Shown here: positions 51,900-63,946 of the stretch, piece by piece
Numbering within the stretch: position 1 is the first letter of the stretch
Layout: every line of letters starts with the position of its first letter
Source: Stagonosporopsis chrysanthemi
Taxonomy: Eukaryota > Ascomycota > Dothideomycetes > Pleosporales > Didymellaceae
Direction: 5' to 3'
NCBI GenBank assembly: GCA_022560025.1
Contig: JAFISE010000148.1
Location: forward strand, 1-64,000
Length of the DNA: 64,000 nucleotides
Translations under genes and position numbers: made by a program
The notes under the pieces: model-generated
Database searches by the model: none
Seen by the model: only the letters and a program-made list of their open reading frames with translations
What the model was told of the DNA's origin: nothing

Positions 51900-54179
51900 T
51901 CAAGGCTCCTGTATGTTGATCATCGTGTCTCTCGTTGTTCTCCCACTGCTCCCCTCGTTGCTTTCCACTTCGGTCAAGGTGCCCATCTTCGTCAGACCAC
52001 TCTGTCGGCCCTCGCCCATCCTCGCTACCATGGCTTGGATATTAGGATGACTTGGTGGAGGTCTATGCATGCTCCGTCTAGGAGGCGGCTCCTTGTGTTT
52101 GATTCTCATTCGCATGCCTTCTTCCGTGGACATGCTTCGGTTCTTTCTAGTTCGCCCCATAAACTCGACTTCCGCCTCTTCTTCAACAGTGGGTTTCGGA
52201 CGCAGCCAGCGCCAGAACTGCCGGGTCTTGGTGGCCCACATATGGTATCCATAGTTGGTCGAGAGGAAACCAATTATGCTAAAAAAAGGTACGCAGATCG
52301 CAGCAAGAGTAATGGCGAAAGGCCAATACGGTGCGGGTTCGGCGGGCATGTTTGTCATGCCAAATATCGAGGTGACGAAGGTCAGGGGCTACGATAATGT
52401 AAGTCGGATGCTCTGGCACAGGCATTTTCACCTCGAATTAACTTACCATAAAGAACAGGTTGACGATGGTCAGCACTTTGATATTGTAACCTTGATGTAC
52501 AGTTACATCAGCCAATTCGACCGATTTTCGAGACTCTTGGATGCTGGTGCCGGAGAAAAGCTGCTCTTGTAGAGTCTCTATCTCATGGCGTCGTTCATTG
52601 TTCTCGCGTTGCAAGATGCGGAGCTCTTTCATCTCGCGCTCGAATTGCAGTCTCAACAGTCGAAGCCTGCGCTTCCAGTGCTCATTGCGAGGCGACTCCT
52701 CGTACAATGGCCAGAGTGTCTTACTTTCGCCATTCCAAACATCTTCTGAGAAGGTATCCTCGAAGGCATCAATCATGGCCTTAATACTGTCATTAACGTT
52801 ACCCAGTGCCTGATGCGCATAGAAGTAGCGGCGCGTCCATGTGAAGTTCTTGTCTTCAAAAAGTCGGTGCCTGCGGGCTTCCTCATCAAACAAGAATCCG
52901 AGAGGGGGTGTCACAAGTTCAGTGATTTGTCGATAGATTTCGTCGTAGCGCTTTCGTGCGTCTCGATACTCGGTGAGCAGTGCATGAAGGAAGGCTTCAG
53001 GTCCATTAAGATATCGATGTCCGGCCTCGAATGTGTATGGGTTCCCATTGATAGGCGTTGACTTCCAATCAGGAAAGCATTCAAGCTGGAGAACTTGCCA
53101 CGGCGACCATGGATCGTGCACGAACCCATAGTTGGTCTTCGAATGCCTCGATCTGTTCCGAACTCTCCGAGGGCTCTCATCAAACAGGGCTAAGGCCACG
53201 ACAGCACCACATCTACTCAGCGGGATATGGCTGTCAGAAGAACTTGTCACCCGATCCGCCCTCTGCCATTGCATAGGTTTACAGTCATCTCCGATGATTG
53301 TGTAGTACTCGAAGGTGAAGAAAAAGGTGCGTCGATGACGTTGATCGTTCGTGAAGGCACGAAACATGTGAGCTGAAGAGGCTTCGGTGCGTACCAGATG
53401 TCCGAAGAGTTCATCCATGTCAAACGTGTTGTGCAACGTCAGATGCAGCGCACCGAAAAGGACCGGTGAAGGCTCTCTTGCAACACTAGCAATTGTCAGC
53501 TTTGGGGTTTTCGTAAGCACGAAATTACATACGTGATTCGACCTGAAGTCGGTTTCTCACTACTCTTTCCTATGTCCTGCAGACGTGAGCAATTTGCTCC
53601 GGTCCTGAGAGCTTTGGACGAACCTTGATGGAATGCCAGATCTCGTTCGCTTTCGACATTGTGTTGTCCGCTGAACTAACTTCGACCAGTTCTGGGAGTC
53701 CATCTTGTCCAACATTGTAAACCCTGCAAATGATCAACAGAACCCTACAATCTGTCCAATATCACGTACTGAAAGTGCGAGTAATGGCTCCGATCCTCCG
53801 CAGGTCCAGGGCCTTGATGGAACAAATGCGGCTGTTTCGACAGTTTTGCTGGGTCAGACACCAGGGATGCCAGTATTTCTCTGCCATGTTCATCCCAGTT
53901 GTGGGTCTTCAAATGCTGGCGTAGGTGTTCATGGTCAAAGGACTGGGATGGCAGCTCTGATTGCACAAAGAAGTCATCCTCGTCGTCGCTGCTGTCAGAA
54001 AGCGTGGATGTGTCGGCGAACACGGCATCTCCTCGCTGGGTCGCGTTCCGACGTAACCGTGGGACGTCGGAGGGTCCAAAGCTGCCGTTCGAAGCGGACA
54101 AGCTTTTTAGTAATGTGTCGTGAGAGCGCTGAAGCGTCTCTAATTGCTTGCGAAGCTCATCAAGCTCCCGCGTAGCCAT
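51900..54179 (-). CDS. CorA-like Mg2+ transporter family protein
   Basis: Five exons: 54179-53770, 53723-53624, 53576-53533, 53485-52447 and 52388-51900, introns of 46, 47, 47 and 58 nt; 693 residues. The N-terminus (LDELRKQLETLQRSHDTLLKSL) is a coiled coil, followed by an acidic Ser region and a large cytosolic domain. A long helix with RLQFEREMKELRILQRENNERRHEIETLQEQLF leads to two membrane helices: TIVNLFFMPLTFVTSIF (about 524-540) and FAITLAAICVPFFSIIGFLS. After helix 1 the signature is GMTNMP (541-546) in place of the classic GMN of CorA. This GMTN form occurs in fungal CorA-like proteins; whether they transport Mg2+ is unproven. A basic cytosolic tail with RTRKNRS and RMRIKHK follows. 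The small 44-nt exon (53533-53576) is needed to keep frame. Confidence 0.85.
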
Positions 54180-54929
54180 ATGCTAGTGCGACACCCTCTT
54201 CCGTCGAGCGCAATTCGAGATGGAAAGCTGGACAGCAGCAGGAATCGATGTTGTCTCTCTGAAATCTGACCCCGGGCCCAGACGTTTAGCTCCGCAGGTT
54301 GCCCAGCCTCGCTACAATGGGATTCTGCTCTCGTGTCCAATGCCTATTGAAGCCAAGACGTAGTGTGGGGCGTTCAGCAAAAGCTCGGGGAGCAGGCAGC
54401 GTTCCGGGCACCGATAAGTGACGTTTGCTCACGGGCTCACCGCTATTTCCGTTTGGACATGGCGTGCTGGTTTGTAGAAGTGTGTAGCTGTGTACACATA
54501 AGCACGTATTGCGTATATGCAGCGGAGTCTTTGGAACTATTTGACACGAGCCTGGAAACTGGACGCATTAAGGTGTGCTTGCACGAGATGAGGCACGCTT
54601 TGTGCGGCTGCAAATTGACCAATGCGGCAATTGCAACCTATTCCTACTTGAGTGTGCTGACATGACCCGCTAGCTTCAGGTCTTCTGAGCACTCTCGACA
54701 GTCCATGGCGCTATCACGACGAACATGCGTTCACCCAATGTTCGGCCTGGAGCCTCAAATGTGTCCGTGGGGAGGCGAAGGGCCGTAGTACAGTTCGACG
54801 ATGGCTGGAAAGGGTCTTAGTGCTTGCCAACGTCTGATTGGCTCGAGGCGGAGGTCCCACCGATAGCGAAATTCCCCCGAAGTACAATACACCACCATCC
54901 CAATTGCGCTCTACCGTGCGCAAACGACC
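54180..54929. other. Divergent promoter region, no gene seen
   Basis: Between the CorA-like gene (minus) and the amidohydrolase (plus). No coding frame supported. Confidence 0.5.
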
Positions 54930-56846
54930 ATGCCGGCACATACGATCCTGTTCTGGGTGACATTGCCCGTGTTGTTGGGTGTCTTGATTTATCAGGTCGG
55001 CCTTCAGACACTACTGCCATCTTCGTTGCACGAATACGCTGGCTTCAAAATACTCCGCAGTCTCTTCGAGGAAACCCATTGTTACTCTTCCATCACGACG
55101 CTCTCTTCCGGCGTTCCCACTGCCGAGTGCTTCAGCGTTTCAAACGGCAGGTTTTCCAGAGTTTTCAAGGATGACCTTATCAAGCAAGACGCGTCGTTTG
55201 ACGCTGTAAAGGAGACGCGTACTGGGTATGTGTACCCTGGTCTCTGGGATGGCCACGGCCATTTGATTCAGTATGGCGAGCTTCTCAATTCTGTGAATAT
55301 CTTTGGTTCTGGATCCATGGCCGAAGTGCAAGAGCGACTCGTGAAGTATAAAACAGACCATCCTGAGGAAGGCACGGGCCAGCACTGGCTACGCGGTGTT
55401 GGTTGGGACCAGGCCAATTTTCATGGCGAGTGGCCAAATACGGTGAGTTTTACGTCCTGCCGAGTGCCCCAGGTTGACTGACTTCTCCGGAGTCTGATCT
55501 CGAGATTAGCGAAGCTTTCAAGGACCAGTATGTAATGCTTGATCGTGTCGATGGTAAGTCAAGTCAATGGTCCTCAGCTACGGCGTTCTCATAACTCTAG
55601 TTCACTGTATCTGGGTGTCTGACAAGGTTCTGAACCTTCTTCCTTCGCCGATGCCTGAGGTGCCGGCAGGTGGAGAGATCGTAGCTAAGGGAGTCTTCTG
55701 CGACAACGCCATGGACTTGGTTTTAGAACATTATCCCAGACCTGGCAATGACCGCAAAGCAAAGTTTGTCAAGGATGCCATGATTGAACTCAACAAACTC
55801 GGCATTGTTGGTATGCATGATGCGGGTGTCGTTCCCAAGGACCTGAAGATCTACGAGCAGCTTTCAGATGACGAGGATTGGACTGTAAGAGTCAACGCAA
55901 TGATTGAGTGCGATGTCCGCAATACCTTCTGCCCGGACGACGTCAAGAAGGTCAGCACGACCAATGGCAAATTCCACGTTCGTAGCGTGAAACTTTTCGG
56001 TGGTATGTATTCTTTACATCTCTACATCTCACGAGTATATGCTGACTCGATCAAGATGGAGCTCTCGGAAGCTGGGGCAGCGCTATGATCGATCCTTACA
56101 GCGACAAAGAGACATCAACCGGCTCTTTACTGGTGAATGCAAGCGTTCTGTCGTCACTTACTCAGAACTGGGCGTCTGAAGGATATCAAGTAAATATCCA
56201 CGCAATCGGGGATCTCGCGAATCGACTCGCCATCGACGCATTCGAAATCACCCTGAAGTTGCAATGTCCTGATATTACGAATCTCAAGCAGTGTCAGCAG
56301 GACAAGTTCCGCTTTCGTATCGAGCACGCGCAGATCATTCATCCAGACGATCAGCGTCGCATGTTTGAGCTCGGTATCATCCCTTCCATTCAGCCCACGC
56401 ACGCCACCTCGGATATGGGATATGCTGAGCTAAGGCTTGGCGAGCAGAGGACAGCAGAGGAAGCTTACAGGATGCGGTCATTCTTGCCTCTCGGTCCGGT
56501 CCTGGGCAGCGATTTTCCGGTTGAGCCAGCCAGCATCTTCGAAGGCATATATGCGGCCACGACGCGGCGTAGCCCGCGAACAGGTCTCGATCCCAGTGGT
56601 GGCAAGGATGGCTGGTATCCTAAAGAGACCATCACTGCCAATGAGGCGTTGAAGGGCTTCACCATCAACCCCGCTTACGGTGCATTCTTGAATGACGATG
56701 CGGGCGTAATCAAAGAGGGCGCGTGGGCAGACTGGATCGTACTAGACCAACCATTGGAGGCACTGGATGCAGAAGATCTTCGGAAGATCACAGTGAGAGA
56801 GACGTGGGTTGGCGGGAAGCTCGTGTACCGACGTGACGGCCAGTGA
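54930..56846 (+). CDS. Amidohydrolase family 3 (YtcJ-like) with N-terminal membrane anchor
   Basis: Four exons: 54930-55442, 55493-55553, 55601-56002 and 56056-56846, introns of 50, 47 and 53 nt; 588 residues. A hydrophobic segment at about 5-24 (TILFWVTLPVLLGVLIYQVG) is a signal-anchor, so the enzyme is likely on a membrane facing the lumen or outside. Metal-binding HGH sits at 109-111 in GLWDGHGHL. Further family blocks are ELNKLGIVGMHDAGV, VNIHAIGDLANRLAIDAFE, RFRIEHAQIIHPDD, GSDFPVEP and the C-terminal EALKGFTINPAYGAFLNDDAGVIKEGAWADWIVLD. Amidohydrolase 3 members act on amides or related bonds of unknown natural substrates. Splice sites were chosen by frame; each junction restores a conserved segment. 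Confidence 0.92.
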
Positions 56847-57347
56847 GTATCTCAAGTTGGCCTCTTACAAGCGGCAGAACTTGATAGTCCGAGTTAAACC
56901 GCTCCAGGTGTCTGTCTTACCTGTGACGATCGATGGTAACGCTGCTACGTTCGAATGTGGATAGGTTAGGGTACACCCGGCCGTAGGGCCTGAACACTGC
57001 GTCCGGCGCTTTACCTTACTGTAGACAAGTCAAGATTTTACCTTCCTGTTTGTCTACTGGATTCGTTCAGCAGCGTTTTGCGTGGGGGTCCAACACGGTA
57101 CTCAGAACTACTTTGACCAACCACAAGGCTGCAATTCCCTCTTTTGCTACCATACGCTGCATGTCATCTACTAACAAGGGTACGACTGCAGCTAGAAGCC
57201 TCACTGTGCTTGCGGGCAACAAACCCCACACCTTTGTGCGTATAAAATTCTTCAAGCGGGTGTGGTAATGGCCTTTACAATGCTTGTTTTCACACCGAAC
57301 TCAGATCATTGACCTTCCCCCGTCTTCTCTACAGCGATTTACACTCA
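56847..57347. other. Intergenic region, no gene seen
   Basis: 3' flank of the amidohydrolase and promoter of the nicotianamine synthase gene. Short open frames only. Confidence 0.5.
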
Positions 57348-58458
57348 ATGGAACATACAATGGGTAATATACTGGGGAGCGAGAAGGCGCAGAACAACAA
57401 GCACGCGATCGCAGATCCAATATTGCAAACACCACCCCGAACGCCAACTCTCACAGCAGCCTCGGGCCAGACACTAGTGTCAGAGATTCGCAGTATCTAT
57501 CATGACTTAGTCGAGCTACCGGATCTTGCGCCGGGGAACAAAGTCAATGTACTACTCACTCGGCTTGTCAGCTTGTGCGTTAAACCATATAGTCAGGACT
57601 TCGTTGCCTACTTCTTCAACATCGAGGGCGTACACACGCTATGCGAGCAACTACGACCACTTTGCGCCACAGCCGAAGGAGAATTAGAGCGTTTCTGGGC
57701 ACAAAAGATTGTCTCAGAATCACTGGAGTCAAGAGGTACATTCAACGCTACAACCCCGCACTCTATACAAAGCGACGCACTTCTGCAACGACAATCCCAC
57801 TGACAACTCCCAGCAAACCCTGCCCAGACTCGAACAATACTAAAAACCTTCCCCTATCACCAGAACTACCTTGATCTCTCCCGCATCGAGTGCGCCGCTC
57901 TCTCCGCCTTCCTGCCAAACCCATCGCCTCCACAGCAAATCGCTTTCGTGGGCTCTGGACCCCTGCCGCTCACTTCCCTCTGCATGCTTGAAATCTATCC
58001 CTCCGCGCATATGCACAACATCGATCGTGACGCTGCAGCTCTCTCGATCAGCAGGGAACTAAGCGCCAGACTAGGGTATGCCGACCGGATGAGCTTCTCG
58101 TGTACGGACGTTAGCGATGAGGGCGAATGCGAAGCGGCAGAAGAGTGGGGCAAGTTCGATGTCGTGTTTCTGGCGGCACTGGTGGGTGTAGACACGCTGT
58201 CTAAACTGGCGATTCTCGGAGGGCTGGTGAGGAAATTGAGACCGGGTGCTTTAGTGGTGGCGAGGAGCGCGAAGGGGTTACGCGGAGTTCTGTATCCAGT
58301 GAGTGGCGTCTTGGGACTGTGGAGCTCGTGCTGACGATGGATAGATTCTCGAGCTGGGTGTGGACCTTGAGAATATCGGGCTGGAAATGCTGGTCGAGGT
58401 GCATCCCTGGACTAAGGTGGTGAATTCGGTCATCGTCTTCAGGGTCAAGGAGCGATGA
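57348..58458 (+). CDS. Nicotianamine synthase-like
   Basis: Joins aminocarboxypropyl groups of S-adenosylmethionine to make nicotianamine, a metal chelator of iron, zinc, nickel and copper. Three exons (57348-57735, 57814-58298, 58345-58458), introns of 78 and 46 nt, 328 residues, a usual length for fungal members. Blocks: ELPDLAPGNKVNVLLTRLVSLCV, CEQLRPLCATAEGELERFWA, FPYHQNYLDLSRIECAAL, IAFVGSGPLPLTSLCML (the SAM-binding loop), HNIDRDAAALSISREL, GKFDVVFLAALVGVD, and RPGALVVARSAKGLRGVLYPIL. Start is the ATG at 57348 (MEHTMGN), or the second ATG at 57360. Its neighbour downstream, 90 bp away and convergent, is a Zn2Cys6 regulator; co-regulation is possible but not shown. Confidence 0.92.
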
Positions 58459-58547
58459 GCAAGTCGACACAAGTGCTTCTGATCTACGTCAAAGGGCAAC
58501 AGGTATCCTGTAGGAAGGGCTGCCATTGGCAGCAAGGGCGGTGCAAC

Positions 58548-59555
58548 TCAATTACTTGTACCCATGGACATGAAATCTAGATTAGTGTGTAATCCTATCG
58601 TTGGTGGGCCAGCATCAAACGAAAACGAATTATGTATTTCTCGATGCTGCGACGTCGATGTGCAATTGTTGTACCCATTGATTCTGAAGGCAGTATTGCT
58701 CCACGTATTGAATGCAGGATAGTGGATGTTTGTATCTTGTGGCGGTGGAGTCAGTACTGAAAGTCCGCCAGAGTGATCATAGGTCATTGGCCAGAAAGAA
58801 GGTTGGCTGCACTTGTTCGATGTCGCAACTTCAAACTCGAGTGCTCCCTCGTAATGTGTGACCGAGTCCAAGAGGTTGTCGACAGGCGATTCTACCTTCA
58901 CGTTCGGTGCGATGAGGCTATCATGTCGTATTTTTTTGGTGTCGTAATTACTGTCATTGTTGGCGGTGATTGACAGGTGTGACCTTATCTTCGTGGCTGG
59001 CGTTCGCTGTTCATATTGACATGGCGGTGACGTTGCATTATCCTCCGAAACGGAGCTCTCGTGGTGCGTAGCTATCAACGACGAGGAATTATCGGCGAAG
59101 GAGGTATTTCTGCTTCGGTGAGAACGATGTCGTGATTCCGGTGGGTATTTAGCTGGTGGCACCGTGAAGCCTTGATCCTCAAGCATCTGTTCGAGCAAGG
59201 CAACTCTCTCGACAAGGCAGTAGACATAGGCGCGTGAGATAGGTCTGGAGAGAGTTAGCTAACACTTGGAGACTAGCTTTAGCAACATACTTCCGTCTTT
59301 CATCGTCGTCTTTGATGATACAAGGGGTTGTTAAGCGGTCACACTGTACGCACGCCTTCTTTCCATCAGGTACGACGCACTATCTATGAGTCAGCGAGCG
59401 GATCCAGACGCAGGTGGGAGACGTACGCGTATGCGTCGGTCTCGACAGGAGGTACATGCTACGGATGCTCTGTGGCGCCGTACGCTCGACTTCCGTTTGG
59501 TTCTCGATTCATCCGATGAGGTCTGTTCCTCTTTGATATGTGTCGTGGAATTCAT
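58548..59555 (-). CDS. Zn2Cys6 transcription factor
   Basis: Three exons (59555-59427, 59379-59291, 59244-58548), introns of 47 and 46 nt, 304 residues from the ATG at 59555. The frame stays open upstream to 59774 with unconserved sequence, so the start is not certain. The binuclear zinc cluster has six Cys: CTSCRDRRIRC then C, C and C across two exons (CVQCDRLTTPC), followed by IIKDDDERRKPISRAYVYCLVERVALLEQML, a typical linker and short dimerisation helix. No fungal-specific middle-homology domain is seen; the rest is Ser/Asn/Thr-rich. Acts in the nucleus by binding CGG-type half-sites. Targets unknown. Its 3' end faces that of the nicotianamine synthase gene. Confidence 0.92.
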
Positions 59556-61016
59556 CTCGAATGTGACTTCCTCTTTGAATACCTCGGCAGTAGAGGATCC
59601 ACTCTGTTGAATTTTGTTGGGCACAATGAAAAGCCGGTAGTTGATTCCTGTACTTTCGAATGGATGAGATCGCGTCTGCAGCAACGAGTTCAGAAATCGC
59701 AGAGAAGATGCAGCCGCGGCCGCGGGCAGCAGATCAATGGATTTATAACAACCTACGAGCTGCATAGAAGCCAAGCTTTGGCCTGGTTAGATGCTCGCAT
59801 ACGCTACATGTGGGCACAAGAGTGGGCGGAAATCGTGGAGGTGGGGCATTGATCCCCAGACTATTGGTGAACGTGCAGATTCAGGGTTTGACAGAGCGTT
59901 CTGAGTAGGAAAAGACGCAAACTATCCAGCGAGCCGAGCTTGTTGAATTTGTAGATACTAGTCCGTAGACTCGACGATGCCGAGTAGTCAAATCGAACTG
60001 CCGCTACGCATGCTCGAAGTCCTCCCAGGTTGGGAGGACTCAGGCCAGCAAAGCAATCCGCGCTTGACGTAACGCAGGAATGGAAATGTTCCGGTTGCAA
60101 CCCTAGTATAGCATCTCGTCGCATCGAGCCCCGAGAAGGTGTCGTTTGATGCCGACGACGGCACCCTTTACGGTAGTTGCTCAGCTTTGCGGTTCGGAAA
60201 CATGCTTAGCACCCCAGATCCAATCATCAAGCATTGCAATGAAGTGGCTTGCATGGTTTGGTGTCATTTCCAACGTCGCTGGGCAGCTTTGAGGGCCTCA
60301 CATGAATCGCGTCGGAAGCAATGCGGATGTTGAAGGCGGCGGAGCGATGAGGCCCGCAGCCCAAGGAGCTAACAGCTGGACTAGAGGCTAAATGGATAGC
60401 CGCGAGCCGAAAACGCGAGTTCGCTTGCCGCTACTCAACCGTCTGTTCACAGGGCACTGTTGCCGTCGGCCGTCGCCTGACCCCAGCGTGCCCAGTGTTC
60501 AGCGCTTGGTGGCGTTGACCTTATATTTGTGACCCTCTCGTCTTCCAGTACAATACCTTGACGTAAACATTTGAGGATCGTGTATGTAATACGCGTCGCA
60601 AAAAACTGCTATACCTCTTCAATGTTCACGATTTTCGTTCGTAGGCTATGGCGATGGGAGCCCTGGAGTAACCAATACCTCAAGATCCCGCCCCAAGACA
60701 GTCATTCTACGGCCTACATGACAAATCTCACTCTGAAGCAACACTTGAAGAAGAATCCAGTTGTCTACAACTGTGCAGCGAAATTGAGCGTTCCCGAGGT
60801 CTGCCAAAATGCTATGTTAACGTCCAAGCGCTTGGGTCACGTGATTATGACGCACTACCAATTCGTACACCATTAACGCCGGAGGTTTGGAGCACTTAAG
60901 TTGCACAAATAGCATAAGATTCCATGAGTAATGTAACGCTATAAACGTAAAGTTGGAATGTCTTCGTAAGAGAAACGCTAATAAATACGGGCGTTGTCGT
61001 GTCGGCTTCCCGTTCT
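59556..61016. other. Intergenic region, no gene seen
   Basis: About 1.5 kb between the Zn2Cys6 gene and the sugar transporter. Open frames up to 101 codons with no recognised motif. No repeats noticed. Confidence 0.5.
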
Positions 61017-62740
61017 TTACATGCCCTCCTTCTCCTTCACAGCTTGACCCAGTGCCTGTGCATCGGTCTGGTATGTCCTGAATTTCCTTGCAGAGATGTT
61101 CTTTATGAACATCTCGTCAAGTTCCTCGTATGTGCGACCAGCAGTTTCGGGTTGGTAGAACCACAGGTATACCAAGCAAAGGAAAGAGAGACCACCAAAT
61201 ATGAATCCTAGACGTCCTCCAAGATTCGCTTGATCTGGATTGAAGAGATAGGGTAGTGTAAATGACCACATGGTCTGGAGGGCGTTCTGTAAAGCCAGGC
61301 CGATGGCGATAGTCTTGACACGGAGCCTGGAGGTACTCGTCTCACAGAGAATCGTGTACGCGGTGGCTCCAATCGTCACATTGTACCACCAGCAGTACAA
61401 TAATATCATGCTGATGGCGCCCTTCAGGGCAGGTATCGTGCCAGCAACAGCGCAGCCAGCCATGACGAACAAAATGACGGTAAGAATGACAAGTCCCCAG
61501 AAGGTAAGATTGCGACGTCCGATCCTATCGACGAGATACCAGGACATTACATTGCCGATGAGCGAGAGGACCTGCTGTATGATCTGAAGTTTGAAAGACA
61601 TCTCGTTGGAGTAGCCAACAAGCTGGCAGTAATACGAAAAGTACGAAGCAGCGAAAGCGACTCCGGAGAGGGCCTGGATGGAGAGTGGCATGATGGAAAT
61701 GATGGTTCGTCGCAAATTCGATTTGCGGAAGCACTCCAAGTACGTGACGCCCTCGGTCTCCTTTCTGACTTGCTCCAGGGTGTTGTTGATATTGGCGAGT
61801 CTTTTCTCGCCGGCCTCACCTTTGTAGCCGAGTCCAACGAGAGCTTTCAAGGCCGCCTCCTGACGGTTCTTCGACACCAGCCAAGTGGGTGATTCGGGCA
61901 TAAAAGGTACAAGAATTGCGGAAATGGCTGCAAAGCCAAATTGTGCACAGAACACGGCGCGGTATGCCCAGCGGTTTGTGTATACACCAGTTGTGTTGAT
62001 GATCAGGGCGACTGTGAGTGGTCCTAATGTGTAGGCAAGCGCGGTAAGGCAAGTAAGCATTCCTCGGAGTGCGAAAGGAGCGATTTCGCCAATCTAAGAT
62101 CGTTAGCAACTACGTTTGGAGTACACAGTCAGTCTGGGTACGTACGTAAGTGACAGTTACAGATGCCAGGGCACCGACGACGAATCCGTTCAGGAACTTG
62201 CCGCCAAAGAACAGCTCGGGTGTTGTTGCAACGAATTCCATGGTTATGGCGCCGAATGTGACAACAAGACAGAGGATGACAACCATGCGGCGTCCAAGCC
62301 AGTCTGCGAGCTGACCACATCCAAGAGCTCCAACAATGGCACTACACAAATCAGTACCAACACAATGGCTTTTTTGCAAGAATCACTTACGAGGCTACGG
62401 GTGCACCCTGAAAAGCAGACTGCCACCGCGCTTCGATGACATAGCTCACCGTCCCATCAGCAGCTGTGAAGGCATTTCCGAAATCTTGACGGAATTGCGG
62501 GATTCCGATGACTACACCAGCAGCCTGGTTCTCAAAACTGACAAGCAGAACGACCCAAACAGCATACACGCTCCAGAAGCAAGCCCAGGGGTATTTGCTG
62601 AAGGATGCAAGTTTGCCGACTTCATGATCTTCTTGGTTGGCAAGGTGCCCGAGCTGACTCGTCTCAACTGATGTCGGCGCTACAGGAGCGTGTTCTTTAA
62701 CCTCGACATTGTGAGGCTTATCGTCGACGGTGATCGCCAT
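61017..62740 (-). CDS. MFS sugar transporter (maltose/alpha-glucoside or hexose type)
   Basis: Three exons (62740-62391, 62341-62146, 62093-61017), introns of 49 and 52 nt, 540 residues starting MAITVDDKPHN. Twelve membrane helices are readily seen. Sugar-porter signatures include the GRR motif after helix 2 (DWLGRRMVVI), the repeat in the second half (DRIGRRNLTFWG), PESPTWLVSKNR after helix 6, and the PETAGRTYEELDEMF end typical of the family. FENQAAGVVIGIPQFRQDFG in helix 1-2 favours fungal hexose/alpha-glucoside transporters. The C-terminus KEKEGM is cytosolic. Plasma-membrane proton symport of sugars is the family role; the substrate is not predictable. Confidence 0.94.
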
Positions 62741-63946
62741 GTCGGAGAGCTGTGGTGGAGAGTCTGCTACGGGTGACTGGAACGGGAAAGACAAAATGGG
62801 AGTCCTGTAGCTGACCCAGAACAGTGGTTCGCGATCGGCGAGTTGTGGGGTTGGAGAAGTGTGGTGCTGACAATTTTATATCTGGAGAAAGTTCATGCCT
62901 CCCCCAGATGTCTTCACGAGTCACGTTAGATCATCACTCCGCAAGCTATCCCTGGAGCATGTCGCTCTGCAAAAGCAGGATCTTCCCCACATCCGATGCC
63001 TTGCCGCCACATACCCTGGGCGGGCCCAACCTCCTTTCGGAGCACTTACCACCGTCGAAAAGTATCCGATTCGCTACCACTCCAATAGTGCATTCCATTC
63101 ACGCTACGCAGACGACCGAAGTTCTGCCAGAGTTGAGTGCCGTAGATTAGCCGTCGTTCCCGAGCCACTCTCATTCTGCTTTGAGAAATGGGAGGCATCG
63201 TGAGATGATGGTTGGTGGCGTTAATGCTTCGAGGTGAACGGTTGCACTCACCAGTGCTGTCGAATGAAGCCGCGTTGCGATTCTCAAGCCACTGAGGCGC
63301 TTACGTAGCCGATACTCCAGGCATGTTCAGCTACATCAGGAAAGATGTATATGTATATATGATTACGATGAGCAAGAATGTAATTCGCATAGTAGTTGAC
63401 TACATCCTACTGCTCAGTTTATGTGTGTATGCGGACACATAGCTGAGAAATCTCTACGCGTCATTGCAGCACTCAGCACCCCATACCCCACACCCCACAT
63501 CTCCATATAAATCCGAGAACGCAAAGCCTCAAACAGAGACTAGTACAAAAAAGGTTTAGATACCGGGTGCTTCTCTGCCGCCCGGGTTAGCTTGGCTTGT
63601 GAGTGTCCATCGATTGGTCATGCTCACCCGCATGGAAGGGATCATGCTTCGATTATGGCTTAGTGTCAGCAGACTGTATTCAAAATTGATCTCCCCACGG
63701 CAATGCAGGGTGAAGGCGACAAGTTTCACTTTTTGCAGGATCCAGACTGTAGCTGCGGATCTGTGGCGGTCAGAGACGGGTCTACGGCTGGCGTGACTCA
63801 CGCGTGGTGCGCGTGCGATGCCAACATTGCAGAATCGGGTAGACGTAGGCACAAACGAGCTGTGAGCGTAAATCAAGGGCGTTGCACGCTATATGATTGA
63901 AATCCTCATATGGTTAGGCATCCGTTATGATTCGTTCTGGTGTGAA
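62741..63946. other. Intergenic region, no gene seen
   Basis: Promoter of the sugar transporter and probable 3' flank of a gene starting beyond the window. No convincing coding frame; a CATATAAATCCG-type AT element lies at about 63505. Confidence 0.45.
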
